IMG/VR virus record: IMGVR_UViG_3300023184_000190
Coordinates: 1-49,233 of that record
Direction: 5' to 3' (one strand)
DNA: 49,233 nt
Source: a virus
The notes under the pieces are model-generated. The model had not been told where the DNA came from, ran no database searches, and worked only from the letters and a program-made list of their open reading frames with translations. Positions 8,996-17,782 of the stretch are shown in pieces (the stretch's first letter is position 1; each line of letters starts with the position of its first letter). A program made the position numbers and the translations under genes.

Positions 8996-11900
8996 TCACA
9001 CAACATACCATACTGTGCCAACAGGCGTGGTGCCAACCGATGTGGGAGCGGTTGATTGAATATATGCTGCAGGTGTGACATTTCCGTTTGCCCATTTTGC
9101 AATAGAAACTTCACCGCTGCCAGCAATCGTGAGTCTTACGCTGTCGTTTGTTCCTAGATAAAGAGGATGATTCGACTTTTGATTGATAAGATACATTCCG
9201 GTCTGTGTGCCGGTGAAATGACCGATATAAGCCGAAATGTTGGCGGAATCGCTATTCTTAAATTGCATGTAAGAATCAGTAGTAGTGCTTTCTAATCGTA
9301 ATGGATTTGTTCCTGCGCTTTTGACATGAAGAGTCGTGAGTGGATTAGTGGTTCCAATTCCCACATTACCCGAAGAATCAATAGTGACTTTTTCAGTAGC
9401 CCCAATATTAAAAGCATAAGAATTAGCGGTCGTTGTCAATTTAGTATATGCATTCGATCCTCTATTGTAATTTTGAATCAAATTTATTCCTGCGCCGCCG
9501 CCATCAGGATGAAACTCCATCTGATTACCTGAATCAACTGTGCCTGCAATACTCAAGGGTGCTACCGGACCTGTTCTGCCGATACCCACCATGCCATTAT
9601 TAAGTATGAACACGCCTTTTGTTGAAGCCGAAAAACCGTAACCACCGTTTGACACAGGAAACTCATACGATTGTCTGCCGTGGAATCCGTTCGGATCAGC
9701 CGCAGATGTTGCAGCGACCGAACTTGGGTACGAGGTGTTTGGTGTATAAATCGTATTGCCTGTTGTGGTGAAAGTGAAATAGTGAGAACCAATGACAATA
9801 CTCGCTTGAACACATCGCATTCGCAATTCCATTGGGCCCGAAGACTGCTTACGCACATCAAAACGGAAATTGCGAGTTGCGTTATATGTAATACTGATAC
9901 TCACAGGAAGTTCAACCCAATTTGAAAATACTCCTGTTCCACCAGGAGCATCTGTTCCATAATGTCTGCCCCATTCATATGAGTCTGATTGTAAATTGTT
10001 TCCTGTATGGGTGTTGTGAACGAATTTGAACTGTGTTGGAAGGTTGACTCCATTGTCCGTACCACCGAATGTGCCAAGCAACCATGAATCGCCCACCATT
10101 GTGGCATTTGCTGTGCCACTTCCGGCAGGATAAAACCTTTGAGTGAATGTGCGTTGTGTTGAGCCTACTTCGTCTGAAGCAAGTGCAAATGATGATTGCA
10201 CATTCAGCGTAGTACCTACATCCAATGTGGTGGAGGCTTTAATACCACCCACAACATCCAATTTAACTGTTGGGCCTGTTGTGCCGATACCTACATTACC
10301 GGCGTTTGTGATTGCAAGGCGGACTGGATTTCCGCTTTGAAAATCGTCTCGAATACAAAAAGTTCCATTGGCTCCGTTTCCCGTTCCAGTTCCGTTGCCT
10401 CCCAACACCCATGACTTGTTGAGTCTTTCCATGAATTGAATTTCAGGAATAGTATTTCCTATATCAGATCTCAACAGTAGATGCGGTACGGATGTGTGTG
10501 TTGTTGCGGAAACCCAATTATCAGCCGTCTGGTAAACCGGAGTTCCACTGATTTCTAGTAGGGCTTCAGGTGCCTCTACTCGGACACCGACTCTACCTGA
10601 ACTTGAAATACTCATTGCCGTTATACCATCAGATGGGGTTGTGAAGTTGAGAAGAGGAGTTGTATTGTTTACATAGAAATTTAGATTTCCACCAGCAGCG
10701 GAAGATCCTGCCACAATTCTGTTTGGACCATTGTTTCCTAGTTGCAGTGTATTCCATCCTAAAAGTCCACGATAGTTATCGCTATCGGAAGCATATGCTA
10801 GACTAACAACAGCACCAGCAGTTTTTAGTTTTAAATTACCCGTCGCTGAAACACTTCCCGAAACATCCAAGGCAACTCCAGGAGCAGTGAATCCAATGCC
10901 CACATTACCGTTATTAAGTATGAACAAGCCTGCTGTTGAGCCTGTGAAGCCACAATATCCGTTCTCATTTATATTTCGTGACACAGGAAATTCATACGAT
11001 TGTCTGCCGTGAAATCCACTTGGAGCAGCGGTGGCTGTTGTGGTTGGACCACCACTTGCGGCTGGTGTATAGATTGTTGAGCCTGTTGTGGTGAAAGTGA
11101 AATTGTGTGCGCCGTCAGCCATACCGCTTTTCATGGCTCGCATTCGCAACTGCATATTTCCAGTATTTTGTTTACGCACATCAAAACGGAAATTGCGAGT
11201 TGCGCCGTATGCGATACTGATACTCACAGGAAGTTCAACCCACTCTGTATATGCTCCAGTAGTCGGTGGAGAACCCAGCGCCAATCCTTCTGCCGCATAA
11301 CTTCTAGCCCATTCATACGAACCTGATTGTAAATTATTTCCTACCAGGCTATTATGAACAAACCTAAAAAATCCTGGAATTGCATAATCACTTTCACTGA
11401 ATGTGCCAATCAACCACGCATCGCCCGCCACCACTGGAGTGCCCCCACTCCCACTTCCATTAGCAGTAAAAACCTGAGTGAATGTGCGTTGTGTTGTGTG
11501 TAGTTCGGCTGAAGCAATTGTGAGTGATTTTTGCACATCCAGCGTAGTACCCACATATAAATTGGATGCAAAAGTAGATCCTGCCGAAGCATAGAGTGCC
11601 GATGCGGAAAGACCACCAGCAAACCTTGCCGCTCCTGTTACATCCAATGTGGAGGAGGTGAGTCCTGATAGTAACTGAGCAGATCCACCAGATTGATACA
11701 ATGACGATGCCATCACCACTGTGTTGTTTAATCTGGTTGCACCATTCACATCCAATGTACTATTAGCAGTGACACCACCGCCAATATACACGGTTGACCC
11801 AAAAGTAGATCCTGCCGAAGCATAGAGTGCTGATGCCGACAAACCACCGCTCACGGCAACAGCCGCTGCAAAAGTGGATCCTGCCGAAGCATAGAGTGCT

Positions 11901-12496
11901 GATGCCGACAAACCACCGCTCACGGCAACAGCCGCTGCAAAAGTGGATCCTGCCGAAGCATAAAGTGCTGATGCGGAAAGACCACCAGCAAACCTTGCGG
12001 CTCCTGTTACATCCAATGTGGATGCCGTTGCTCCTGCATTTGCCCGAATCGCTCCACTGGCTGTAAGTCCATTCACAAACACACCATTCGCTGTGATTTG
12101 GTCTGTTGAGATTTTTCCTAATACGACATTACTGTTTAGTGTGGTGGTGTATCCAACAGTTAATGCGTCACTCATACTCACACCACCCACAACCGACACA
12201 GTGCCACCAAAAGTGAATCCACCATTGGCACTAATACCGCTAGTAAATCGGATAAGATTTGAGAATGTGTGTCCGCTTGTCACTGTTGGTTGTAAAAAAG
12301 CCGACCAAATTCCTGCAGTGGTATATGTTGCACCAATAGAAGCGGCGTTCGGATCGAGGTTTGCATCATACACCTTTAACTTGTTCAGTTTGTAAATTGC
12401 AGTATTGCTGGCATCACGCCATATATTGAAAGTGTCTCCCAATTGTACTTCGGGAATCGTGTATGTGTTTAGATCTGGTCCTGTACTGCCTGGCAT
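8996..12496 (-). CDS. Long tail fibre protein with internal duplication
   Basis: A 1166-residue fibre. The N-terminal 330 residues hold many heptad-like repeats of the GLSASALYASAGSTF type, typical of trimeric beta-structured fibre shafts. Two homologous modules of about 200 residues follow (near 332-545 and 782-979). Each begins TQRTFTQ and contains GNNLQS.SYEW, WVELPVSISI.Y.ATRNFRFDVRKQ, GFHGRQSYEFPVS and ends FILNNG.VGIG. Between and after them are copies of the GNVGIGTT fibre repeat. The end, GTTPVGTVWYVV, shows no peptidase S74-type intramolecular chaperone, so trimerisation may need a separate chaperone. Host receptor binding is the likely role. Confidence 0.85.
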   Translation of the reverse strand: MPGSTGPDLNTYTIPEVQLGDTFNIWRDASNTAIYKLNKLKVYDANLDPNAASIGATYTTAGIWSAFLQPTVTSGHTFSNLIRFTSGISANGGFTFGGTVSVVGGVSMSDALTVGYTTTLNSNVVLGKISTDQITANGVFVNGLTASGAIRANAGATASTLDVTGAARFAGGLSASALYASAGSTFAAAVAVSGGLSASALYASAGSTFAAAVAVSGGLSASALYASAGSTFGSTVYIGGGVTANSTLDVNGATRLNNTVVMASSLYQSGGSAQLLSGLTSSTLDVTGAARFAGGLSASALYASAGSTFASNLYVGTTLDVQKSLTIASAELHTTQRTFTQVFTANGSGSGGTPVVAGDAWLIGTFSESDYAIPGFFRFVHNSLVGNNLQSGSYEWARSYAAEGLALGSPPTTGAYTEWVELPVSISIAYGATRNFRFDVRKQNTGNMQLRMRAMKSGMADGAHNFTFTTTGSTIYTPAASGGPTTTATAAPSGFHGRQSYEFPVSRNINENGYCGFTGSTAGLFILNNGNVGIGFTAPGVALDVSGSVSATGNLKLKTAGAVVSLAYASDSDNYRGLLGWNTLQLGNNGPNRIVAGSSAAGGNLNFYVNNTTPLLNFTTPSDGITAMSISSSGRVGVRVEAPEALLEISGTPVYQTADNWVSATTHTSVPHLLLRSDIGNTIPEIQFMERLNKSWVLGGNGTGTGNGANGTFCIRDDFQSGNPVRLAITNAGNVGIGTTGPTVKLDVVGGIKASTTLDVGTTLNVQSSFALASDEVGSTQRTFTQRFYPAGSGTANATMVGDSWLLGTFGGTDNGVNLPTQFKFVHNTHTGNNLQSDSYEWGRHYGTDAPGGTGVFSNWVELPVSISITYNATRNFRFDVRKQSSGPMELRMRCVQASIVIGSHYFTFTTTGNTIYTPNTSYPSSVAATSAADPNGFHGRQSYEFPVSNGGYGFSASTKGVFILNNGMVGIGRTGPVAPLSIAGTVDSGNQMEFHPDGGGAGINLIQNYNRGSNAYTKLTTTANSYAFNIGATEKVTIDSSGNVGIGTTNPLTTLHVKSAGTNPLRLESTTTDSYMQFKNSDSANISAYIGHFTGTQTGMYLINQKSNHPLYLGTNDSVRLTIAGSGEVSIAKWANGNVTPAAYIQSTAPTSVGTTPVGTVWYVV
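11814..11951 (-). repeat. Two near-identical 69-bp tandem repeats inside the fibre gene
   Basis: Two consecutive 69-bp units (11814-11882 and 11883-11951) read the same at almost every base and encode a 23-residue shaft unit with sequence GGLSASALYASAGSTF plus AAAVAVS. A third copy begins at 11952 and diverges within about 25 bases, and a further degenerate copy lies near 11570-11640. The unit is a multiple of three, so recombination between copies would change fibre length without a frameshift. Confidence 0.9.
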
Positions 12497-12499
12497 TGA

Positions 12500-12676
12500 T
12501 TAGTCCTTTTTCTGTGATTCCAAACGATCAAGTCGTTGCGCCAACATATCTATCTGAGTTTTTAGTGATGCGATTGTTTGATGTAAAGATTCTTTTTCTT
12601 TCAATTCGGTGAGTGGTGCTGTGTTTGCAAGCAAAACACCCCTGCCGTTTGTATTTTTTATGTATTGGTTCGTCAT
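12500..12676 (-). CDS. 58-residue coiled-coil protein between fibre and DUF4815-type genes
   Basis: This short gene starts with an ATG that overlaps the stop of the preceding 1699-residue gene (ATGA) and ends three bases before the fibre ATG, so the three genes are closely coupled. The protein begins MTNQYIKNTNGRGVLLANTA. It continues as a heptad-patterned helix (ELKEKESLHQTIASLKTQID, then MLAQRLDRLES) that should form a coiled coil. It could be a small connector, fibre trimerisation aid or attachment peptide. No family is recognised; reality is supported by overlap, placement and an unbroken amphipathic pattern. Confidence 0.7.
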   Translation of the reverse strand: MTNQYIKNTNGRGVLLANTAPLTELKEKESLHQTIASLKTQIDMLAQRLDRLESQKKD

Positions 12677-15600
12677 ATGGTTCTGAAACTACACATTCTC
12701 AGGCTGCGAACGCATGGAAGTATTGAGTATGTTTTTGTTGCTCCACTTGTGGATGTGGTGAATATCAATTTGATCTGATACGCACGAACCGTGGATCCTG
12801 TATTAAGCCATTCCCATTGTGTTGGACGAAAATCCAATTCGGTTTTTGAAAGATTAGCAGATGCTGTGAACGGATACAATGGACTTCCGATTCCACCAAT
12901 AGCAGACATTGGTGTCCATGCGTTTCCTAACATGTCGGATTCGCCACGATCAGACCATCGAACATATGCTTCAACTTTCGATCCGTATGGGCACACAACT
13001 TCGGCTGTTGCAAAAACTCCACTTGAAACCAATTCTTCTGGCAGAGTCACAGCCTTGGACACATATGATGTGGTGGGTGTATTTCCATCAGTGGCAATCA
13101 TTTTTGCGCCAATTCCAAAGAACACACCTGTATCGATAGCAGGAGAAATATACGAGTTGCTTGGTTTTGCTAAAGAGAATTGTAAACTTTTTGATCCGCC
13201 TTGATACACACTAGAAAGATATTTGTTTTGTCCATTCAACAAAGTAAGATTTGTGACACTTGGATCCAAAGCAATACTTGAAGTGCAGTTTGTAGGAGTA
13301 ATCTCAGGCACAGCCACTTGAAGTACTTGGCAGTCTGTTACAGAAAGACCACCATATACCACCGAGCCTGTTGATGGACTAAACTCACAACGATTCACAG
13401 CGAAAGCAATATCACTTCCAAGATTTTGCACTGCTGCACCAACACTTTGAGATTGATATAAAGTTCCAACCAAAGGATTATTTCCACGACCCAAATTAGT
13501 CAGATTCACACCAGAATCGTTTGCACGCAGCGTATAATTCTTGCTGTTTGTGAGAACAGCAATAGCATACTCTCCTGGAGGCAAATATACAGGACTACTG
13601 AAAGTGAATCCTGTTGCTACAGGAGTTGTGGTAGTACCAACCAATCCTGTGTTGACTCCAGCAGGCATCATGGTGACCGTGCTGAATGGGAATGATACCG
13701 AAGGAGAAGGATAACCATTAATGGTTGGACGCAATTGTATCGTGACAGGTAAAGTCGCATCCTTTGCTTCAAAATACAGATTTACACTGTTTGCAAAAAT
13801 TCCTTCGGGAGTTGCTTTCGCATCCACAATGAAAGTTTGACATAATGGATCAGTCCACCTGTTGTTGGAAAGTGTGTCTGTAATATTATCATAAGAAACT
13901 TCTCGATTGAATGGATCTTTAATGATTCCTTCACTCGTGACAGTTTGACGGCGATATTCTGGATTTCGTGTCGAATAAACCCCATCAATACGCTGACGAA
14001 TATTTCCTCCACAATAGAAAATTCCATCCACGGCTTGCGTTGCAGATTGTGTGTTGCTATTATCTGTGATTCTTATAGATTTTTCGCCCGCTAAGAATCC
14101 ACCCGAAGTGAAAGCAAATGTAACTCCCGTGCTTCCGTTCGAGTCTGTTGTGATTCCGCTTTTCACTAACACAGCATCAACATACAGCCCAAGTCCTGTT
14201 GAGTTTGGTCGTAGACCATATGCAGTAATTCCAATGGTGGCGACAGGAATAAAAGGAACCACAGTCTTATCAATAATATGATTGTCTTCTGTTTTTTGTT
14301 TTGTTCTTCCGACGAGTCTGCTGGTACTCAGCATGTTTCCAATTCGCTGATTTGTTGCAGTGGCACTTCTGTTTACTGTTGTTTTTTCATTTCCTGAATT
14401 TATAGTTGGAATAGAGGACGGAGAGTTGTTCTTAGGAGTTTCCAATATTCTCTTTTGAATATCATCAGATTGATCGGTTCGTATTTGCGATCCCACCCAC
14501 AGATACTCCCAATCATTCCATTGCGTTCCAAAACCACGGGTATCATTAGCGTTTGAACCAATCCAATTGTCATTCTCCAACATGTTGTTGTTGTATACAA
14601 CAGGACGAATTCCTGTTTCAAATTGAGTTTCGTACTGCTTGCTCAATCGTATAAAGCCAAGCCAATTCACTGTTCCTGTTGGATTCACAGTAATGCTCTT
14701 ATTGTAACCTGAGGCATCAATATGTGTGGTTGTGGTGTACGGAAGTGTGAGTAAACCATCGGATGATAATGTTAGACTCTGAGCCGATGTTGCTCCAAGT
14801 GTGAGTGGGGTATGCAAGAACAAAGATCGTAGTTCGCCGTATTCGTAATCCACAGAGCAACGATGATTCACATCGCCAACATCGCCTCCCGCATGACCAT
14901 AAAAATCATCGGCATAAATTGAGGTCTTTATTGGTTCAGAAGCAAATGTTATGGCAGTGCCACCATTCACGACATATGAATCTACTAATGGTTTGATTTG
15001 TTTTGCGTCTATTTCTCTCTCAGAGAAAGTCAGTTTGGAAAATACTTCAACATCATCAATGCGTTTCTCAACATTATTAATGTCAGCCATTGTGTAACGA
15101 CGAACATCATTCTTTGTCACCACCACATCATTTGCTCTATGTGTATAAGCAGGAACAAGCAGCGTTGCAATCGTCATGGAATTTTCAGATTCTGGTGGCG
15201 ATTGCGGAGCCAATTCAGATGCTCCCTTGTCAATTGAAAAAACGGTTGAAGCATCAGATGGATTAATCTTGAGACTTAATCTGTCTATTCGTGGCAAGAA
15301 ATTTGTCCATGTTGCCGACGACACCGTCATCGACTGATAATCGCCATAAGGCTTGGACAAAATTGTGTCTGCTGTTGGACCACTGTGACGAAAGTCAGCG
15401 CAATTTGCAAGAGAAACTGTTCGTCCTGTTCGTGGATTAGTGAACAGCGGAATTTGATCGTAAGATATTCCGCTACTAATATACGAATGCTGTCCAACGA
15501 AAGGACCAAAAGCATATCCACCATGCAGCAGATATTTGTAAGTTGCCGATATAAATATTGAAGGTTTGGTGGAATATGTGGTACTCATTGTTCCTGGGAT

Positions 15601-17772
15601 TATTGAGGTTTCTTTTGATTTCTTTACAAGCAATGCTGCATAATCATAAAATCCTTCTCGTTGTCCATCGTCCAATTCAAAATCACTCAATGCATCCGTG
15701 TTTGCCGATGCAGAACCTGTTGAAATACCAGAAACAGAATACACATCCCAATGTGGCAGAGTGATTCCAATTCTTCCGTTTATTGTTTGTAGCGTGTATG
15801 CAGTACTGGTCAGAGTATATGGGGTGCTTGTTTTAGTTCTGCATGTGCTAGAGGTGAAATCAACAGTGTATTTGTATGGAAGAACCATGCGAACCGAATT
15901 AGCAGCAGTAAATCCTGCTAGATCTGCACTGGTTGAAATTCCCAACACCACACTACCGCTGCTGGCTTTCACGCTTGTAGAGGATGTGCCAAAGTTCACA
16001 GGCGAAAGAGCCATTGCTGTTGTTCCTGGTCCCGCCTGACTAATCAAAGCATACTGTCCAACCACTGAAGCCGAAGATGTTGATGCAGGTTCTGTTGGAA
16101 GATCTGCAACCAAACTAATTGCAGTAGAAACACTTGGTAAATCCAACCCAGTGGTATTATTTGATACAGTGTATGTGGTGCTATTTCCAACAGCGACCGG
16201 AGTAAGAGTCTTGCTGACAATCTTTCCATAGAAAGTAAGAGCAGTGAATGCACTGATTCCGTGAGTCGGAGTAATCTCGTAAACCAAACAAGTATCGTTC
16301 ACTCCACTACCAGTAATCGCAGGGAAAGTTACACCATTGCTCGGTGTAAAAACACTCAAAGTGTAACCCACACCAGCAACTGTACCATATACAACAGCAG
16401 TGGATGCGCCAGCAATCACAGATCCTGAGGACACACCATACAGATACATTGAGTACTGCGATCCTGTTTTACCTGCTCCCAAATTAGGAATCAATCCATG
16501 AACTTTGGCTTCCCCAATAACTGCATTGGAGGAGTTGCGGAATTTCACAACAGTAGAACCACCGTTCAAAGTATTCATATTGGTATATGCTGTGGATCCA
16601 TAATTGATTCTGTCGAGACTCACACCAATAGAATTTCCTGTATTAAACACAAACGAAGAATTCACTCCGGTTTGCAGCACTCTACCTTTTGATATTCCTA
16701 TAATGGTCGGATACTTGGTTTCTACTTCTGTTCCAAATATATAAGCCTTGCCAGGTCCAATTACGACATTCAAATTTTCAGAAACAGGAGAGGTTTCTCG
16801 AATACTCACATCAAACGGCTTTACCACATAAGAACCTGATTCGTCGTATGTTCGTTGCGCCAATGATTTTGCGAGATCACCGTAAACAATTTTATCTATT
16901 TTTTGAGTGACTTTTCCGTCTTCAAGTCGAAGCAACTCAACAAAGTCATCAGGGGTTTCTGCCAATCCAACCTGAGCCAAATCTAAATTTATAACAAAAC
17001 GATCTGCCCCTGGTGCTCTATAATTCGGAGAACCATAAGACGGATCCAATAAAGTGGCATCTTGTGATGAGGTGATTGTGTCTCTTGTTATTGCAAATCC
17101 TACTTTTTTATCCAAAGCAGAAAAAGTAACGCCACCAACAGTTCCAGACAAATTGCGTTGATTGTTCTCGATGCTATATGGAGCAAAGGATTGCTCTGTG
17201 TTGAGAACAAATGCTCCATCCACATAAAATATTCCTTCGGCAACAGTGACAAGTTTACAAAGACCATTATGTGTTGCTCCGGCAACCACGAATGGAGAGT
17301 ATCCCACTCCTGTACCCGTAGTAATTCCCACAGTGATTCCTGTTGTGGCGTTGCCAATCTGTGATGAGTATCCGTTCACATAATCTAAAACAACAAACAA
17401 TTTGTCATCAGTTTCTGGAGGCAGGACATGAGCAATTGTTGCGCTTGCGGTTGCTCCATAATAAACAGTTCCACCAACCAAAGATTTCCAATCATCAGAA
17501 GCAAAACCTGCAAACGGAGTTCCTGTTCCTGTTTTTAAACCCAAAAAATTGGTGTTGCGAACAGTGATTGATGCGCCGACAATACGAGAGCCGTCTTTGA
17601 AAAGATGGTCTCCCATTTTTGAAATCTGATCCTGCAGAATGCTTTGCATCTGAGTAAGTTCTCGTGCTTGAACAGCATAACCTGGCTTGAACATGACACG
17701 AAGAAAACGATTATTTGCGTCAAAATCATCATAGTAGGGAGAAATATTGAAAATACTTGGATCGTATGACAT
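12673..17772 (-). CDS. Giant virion protein with DUF4815-type N-terminus
   Basis: A 1699-residue protein, the largest in the window. It opens MSYDPSIFNISPYYDDFDAN, then FKPGYAVQARELTQMQSILQDQ, matching the DUF4815 N-terminal signature of baseplate or fibre-base proteins in marine T4-like phages. The long middle is beta-rich. Around residue 1390 and after, segments such as GIFANSVNLYFEAKDATLPV, QLRPTINGYPS and YLPPGEYAIAVLTNS look like a repeated domain used for virion attachment. It lies between the gp8-like gene and the fibre, where T4 has gp9-gp10-gp11-gp12. A baseplate-to-fibre adaptor role is inferred from this position. Start: AAAGGAAAACAATG. Confidence 0.85.
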   Translation of the reverse strand: MSYDPSIFNISPYYDDFDANNRFLRVMFKPGYAVQARELTQMQSILQDQISKMGDHLFKDGSRIVGASITVRNTNFLGLKTGTGTPFAGFASDDWKSLVGGTVYYGATASATIAHVLPPETDDKLFVVLDYVNGYSSQIGNATTGITVGITTGTGVGYSPFVVAGATHNGLCKLVTVAEGIFYVDGAFVLNTEQSFAPYSIENNQRNLSGTVGGVTFSALDKKVGFAITRDTITSSQDATLLDPSYGSPNYRAPGADRFVINLDLAQVGLAETPDDFVELLRLEDGKVTQKIDKIVYGDLAKSLAQRTYDESGSYVVKPFDVSIRETSPVSENLNVVIGPGKAYIFGTEVETKYPTIIGISKGRVLQTGVNSSFVFNTGNSIGVSLDRINYGSTAYTNMNTLNGGSTVVKFRNSSNAVIGEAKVHGLIPNLGAGKTGSQYSMYLYGVSSGSVIAGASTAVVYGTVAGVGYTLSVFTPSNGVTFPAITGSGVNDTCLVYEITPTHGISAFTALTFYGKIVSKTLTPVAVGNSTTYTVSNNTTGLDLPSVSTAISLVADLPTEPASTSSASVVGQYALISQAGPGTTAMALSPVNFGTSSTSVKASSGSVVLGISTSADLAGFTAANSVRMVLPYKYTVDFTSSTCRTKTSTPYTLTSTAYTLQTINGRIGITLPHWDVYSVSGISTGSASANTDALSDFELDDGQREGFYDYAALLVKKSKETSIIPGTMSTTYSTKPSIFISATYKYLLHGGYAFGPFVGQHSYISSGISYDQIPLFTNPRTGRTVSLANCADFRHSGPTADTILSKPYGDYQSMTVSSATWTNFLPRIDRLSLKINPSDASTVFSIDKGASELAPQSPPESENSMTIATLLVPAYTHRANDVVVTKNDVRRYTMADINNVEKRIDDVEVFSKLTFSEREIDAKQIKPLVDSYVVNGGTAITFASEPIKTSIYADDFYGHAGGDVGDVNHRCSVDYEYGELRSLFLHTPLTLGATSAQSLTLSSDGLLTLPYTTTTHIDASGYNKSITVNPTGTVNWLGFIRLSKQYETQFETGIRPVVYNNNMLENDNWIGSNANDTRGFGTQWNDWEYLWVGSQIRTDQSDDIQKRILETPKNNSPSSIPTINSGNEKTTVNRSATATNQRIGNMLSTSRLVGRTKQKTEDNHIIDKTVVPFIPVATIGITAYGLRPNSTGLGLYVDAVLVKSGITTDSNGSTGVTFAFTSGGFLAGEKSIRITDNSNTQSATQAVDGIFYCGGNIRQRIDGVYSTRNPEYRRQTVTSEGIIKDPFNREVSYDNITDTLSNNRWTDPLCQTFIVDAKATPEGIFANSVNLYFEAKDATLPVTIQLRPTINGYPSPSVSFPFSTVTMMPAGVNTGLVGTTTTPVATGFTFSSPVYLPPGEYAIAVLTNSKNYTLRANDSGVNLTNLGRGNNPLVGTLYQSQSVGAAVQNLGSDIAFAVNRCEFSPSTGSVVYGGLSVTDCQVLQVAVPEITPTNCTSSIALDPSVTNLTLLNGQNKYLSSVYQGGSKSLQFSLAKPSNSYISPAIDTGVFFGIGAKMIATDGNTPTTSYVSKAVTLPEELVSSGVFATAEVVCPYGSKVEAYVRWSDRGESDMLGNAWTPMSAIGGIGSPLYPFTASANLSKTELDFRPTQWEWLNTGSTVRAYQIKLIFTTSTSGATKTYSILPCVRSLRMCSFRTI

Positions 17773-17782
17773 TGTTTTCCTT

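Noticed and set aside
8996-9100. Possible peptidase S74 chaperone at the fibre C-terminus
   Set aside because: The end is GTTPVGTVWYVV with no S74 catalytic pattern or long helical tail.
11570-11960. Repeats that might be a CRISPR array
   Set aside because: The units are contiguous and in frame within a fibre gene, with no unique spacers of constant length. No CRISPR array was seen in the window.
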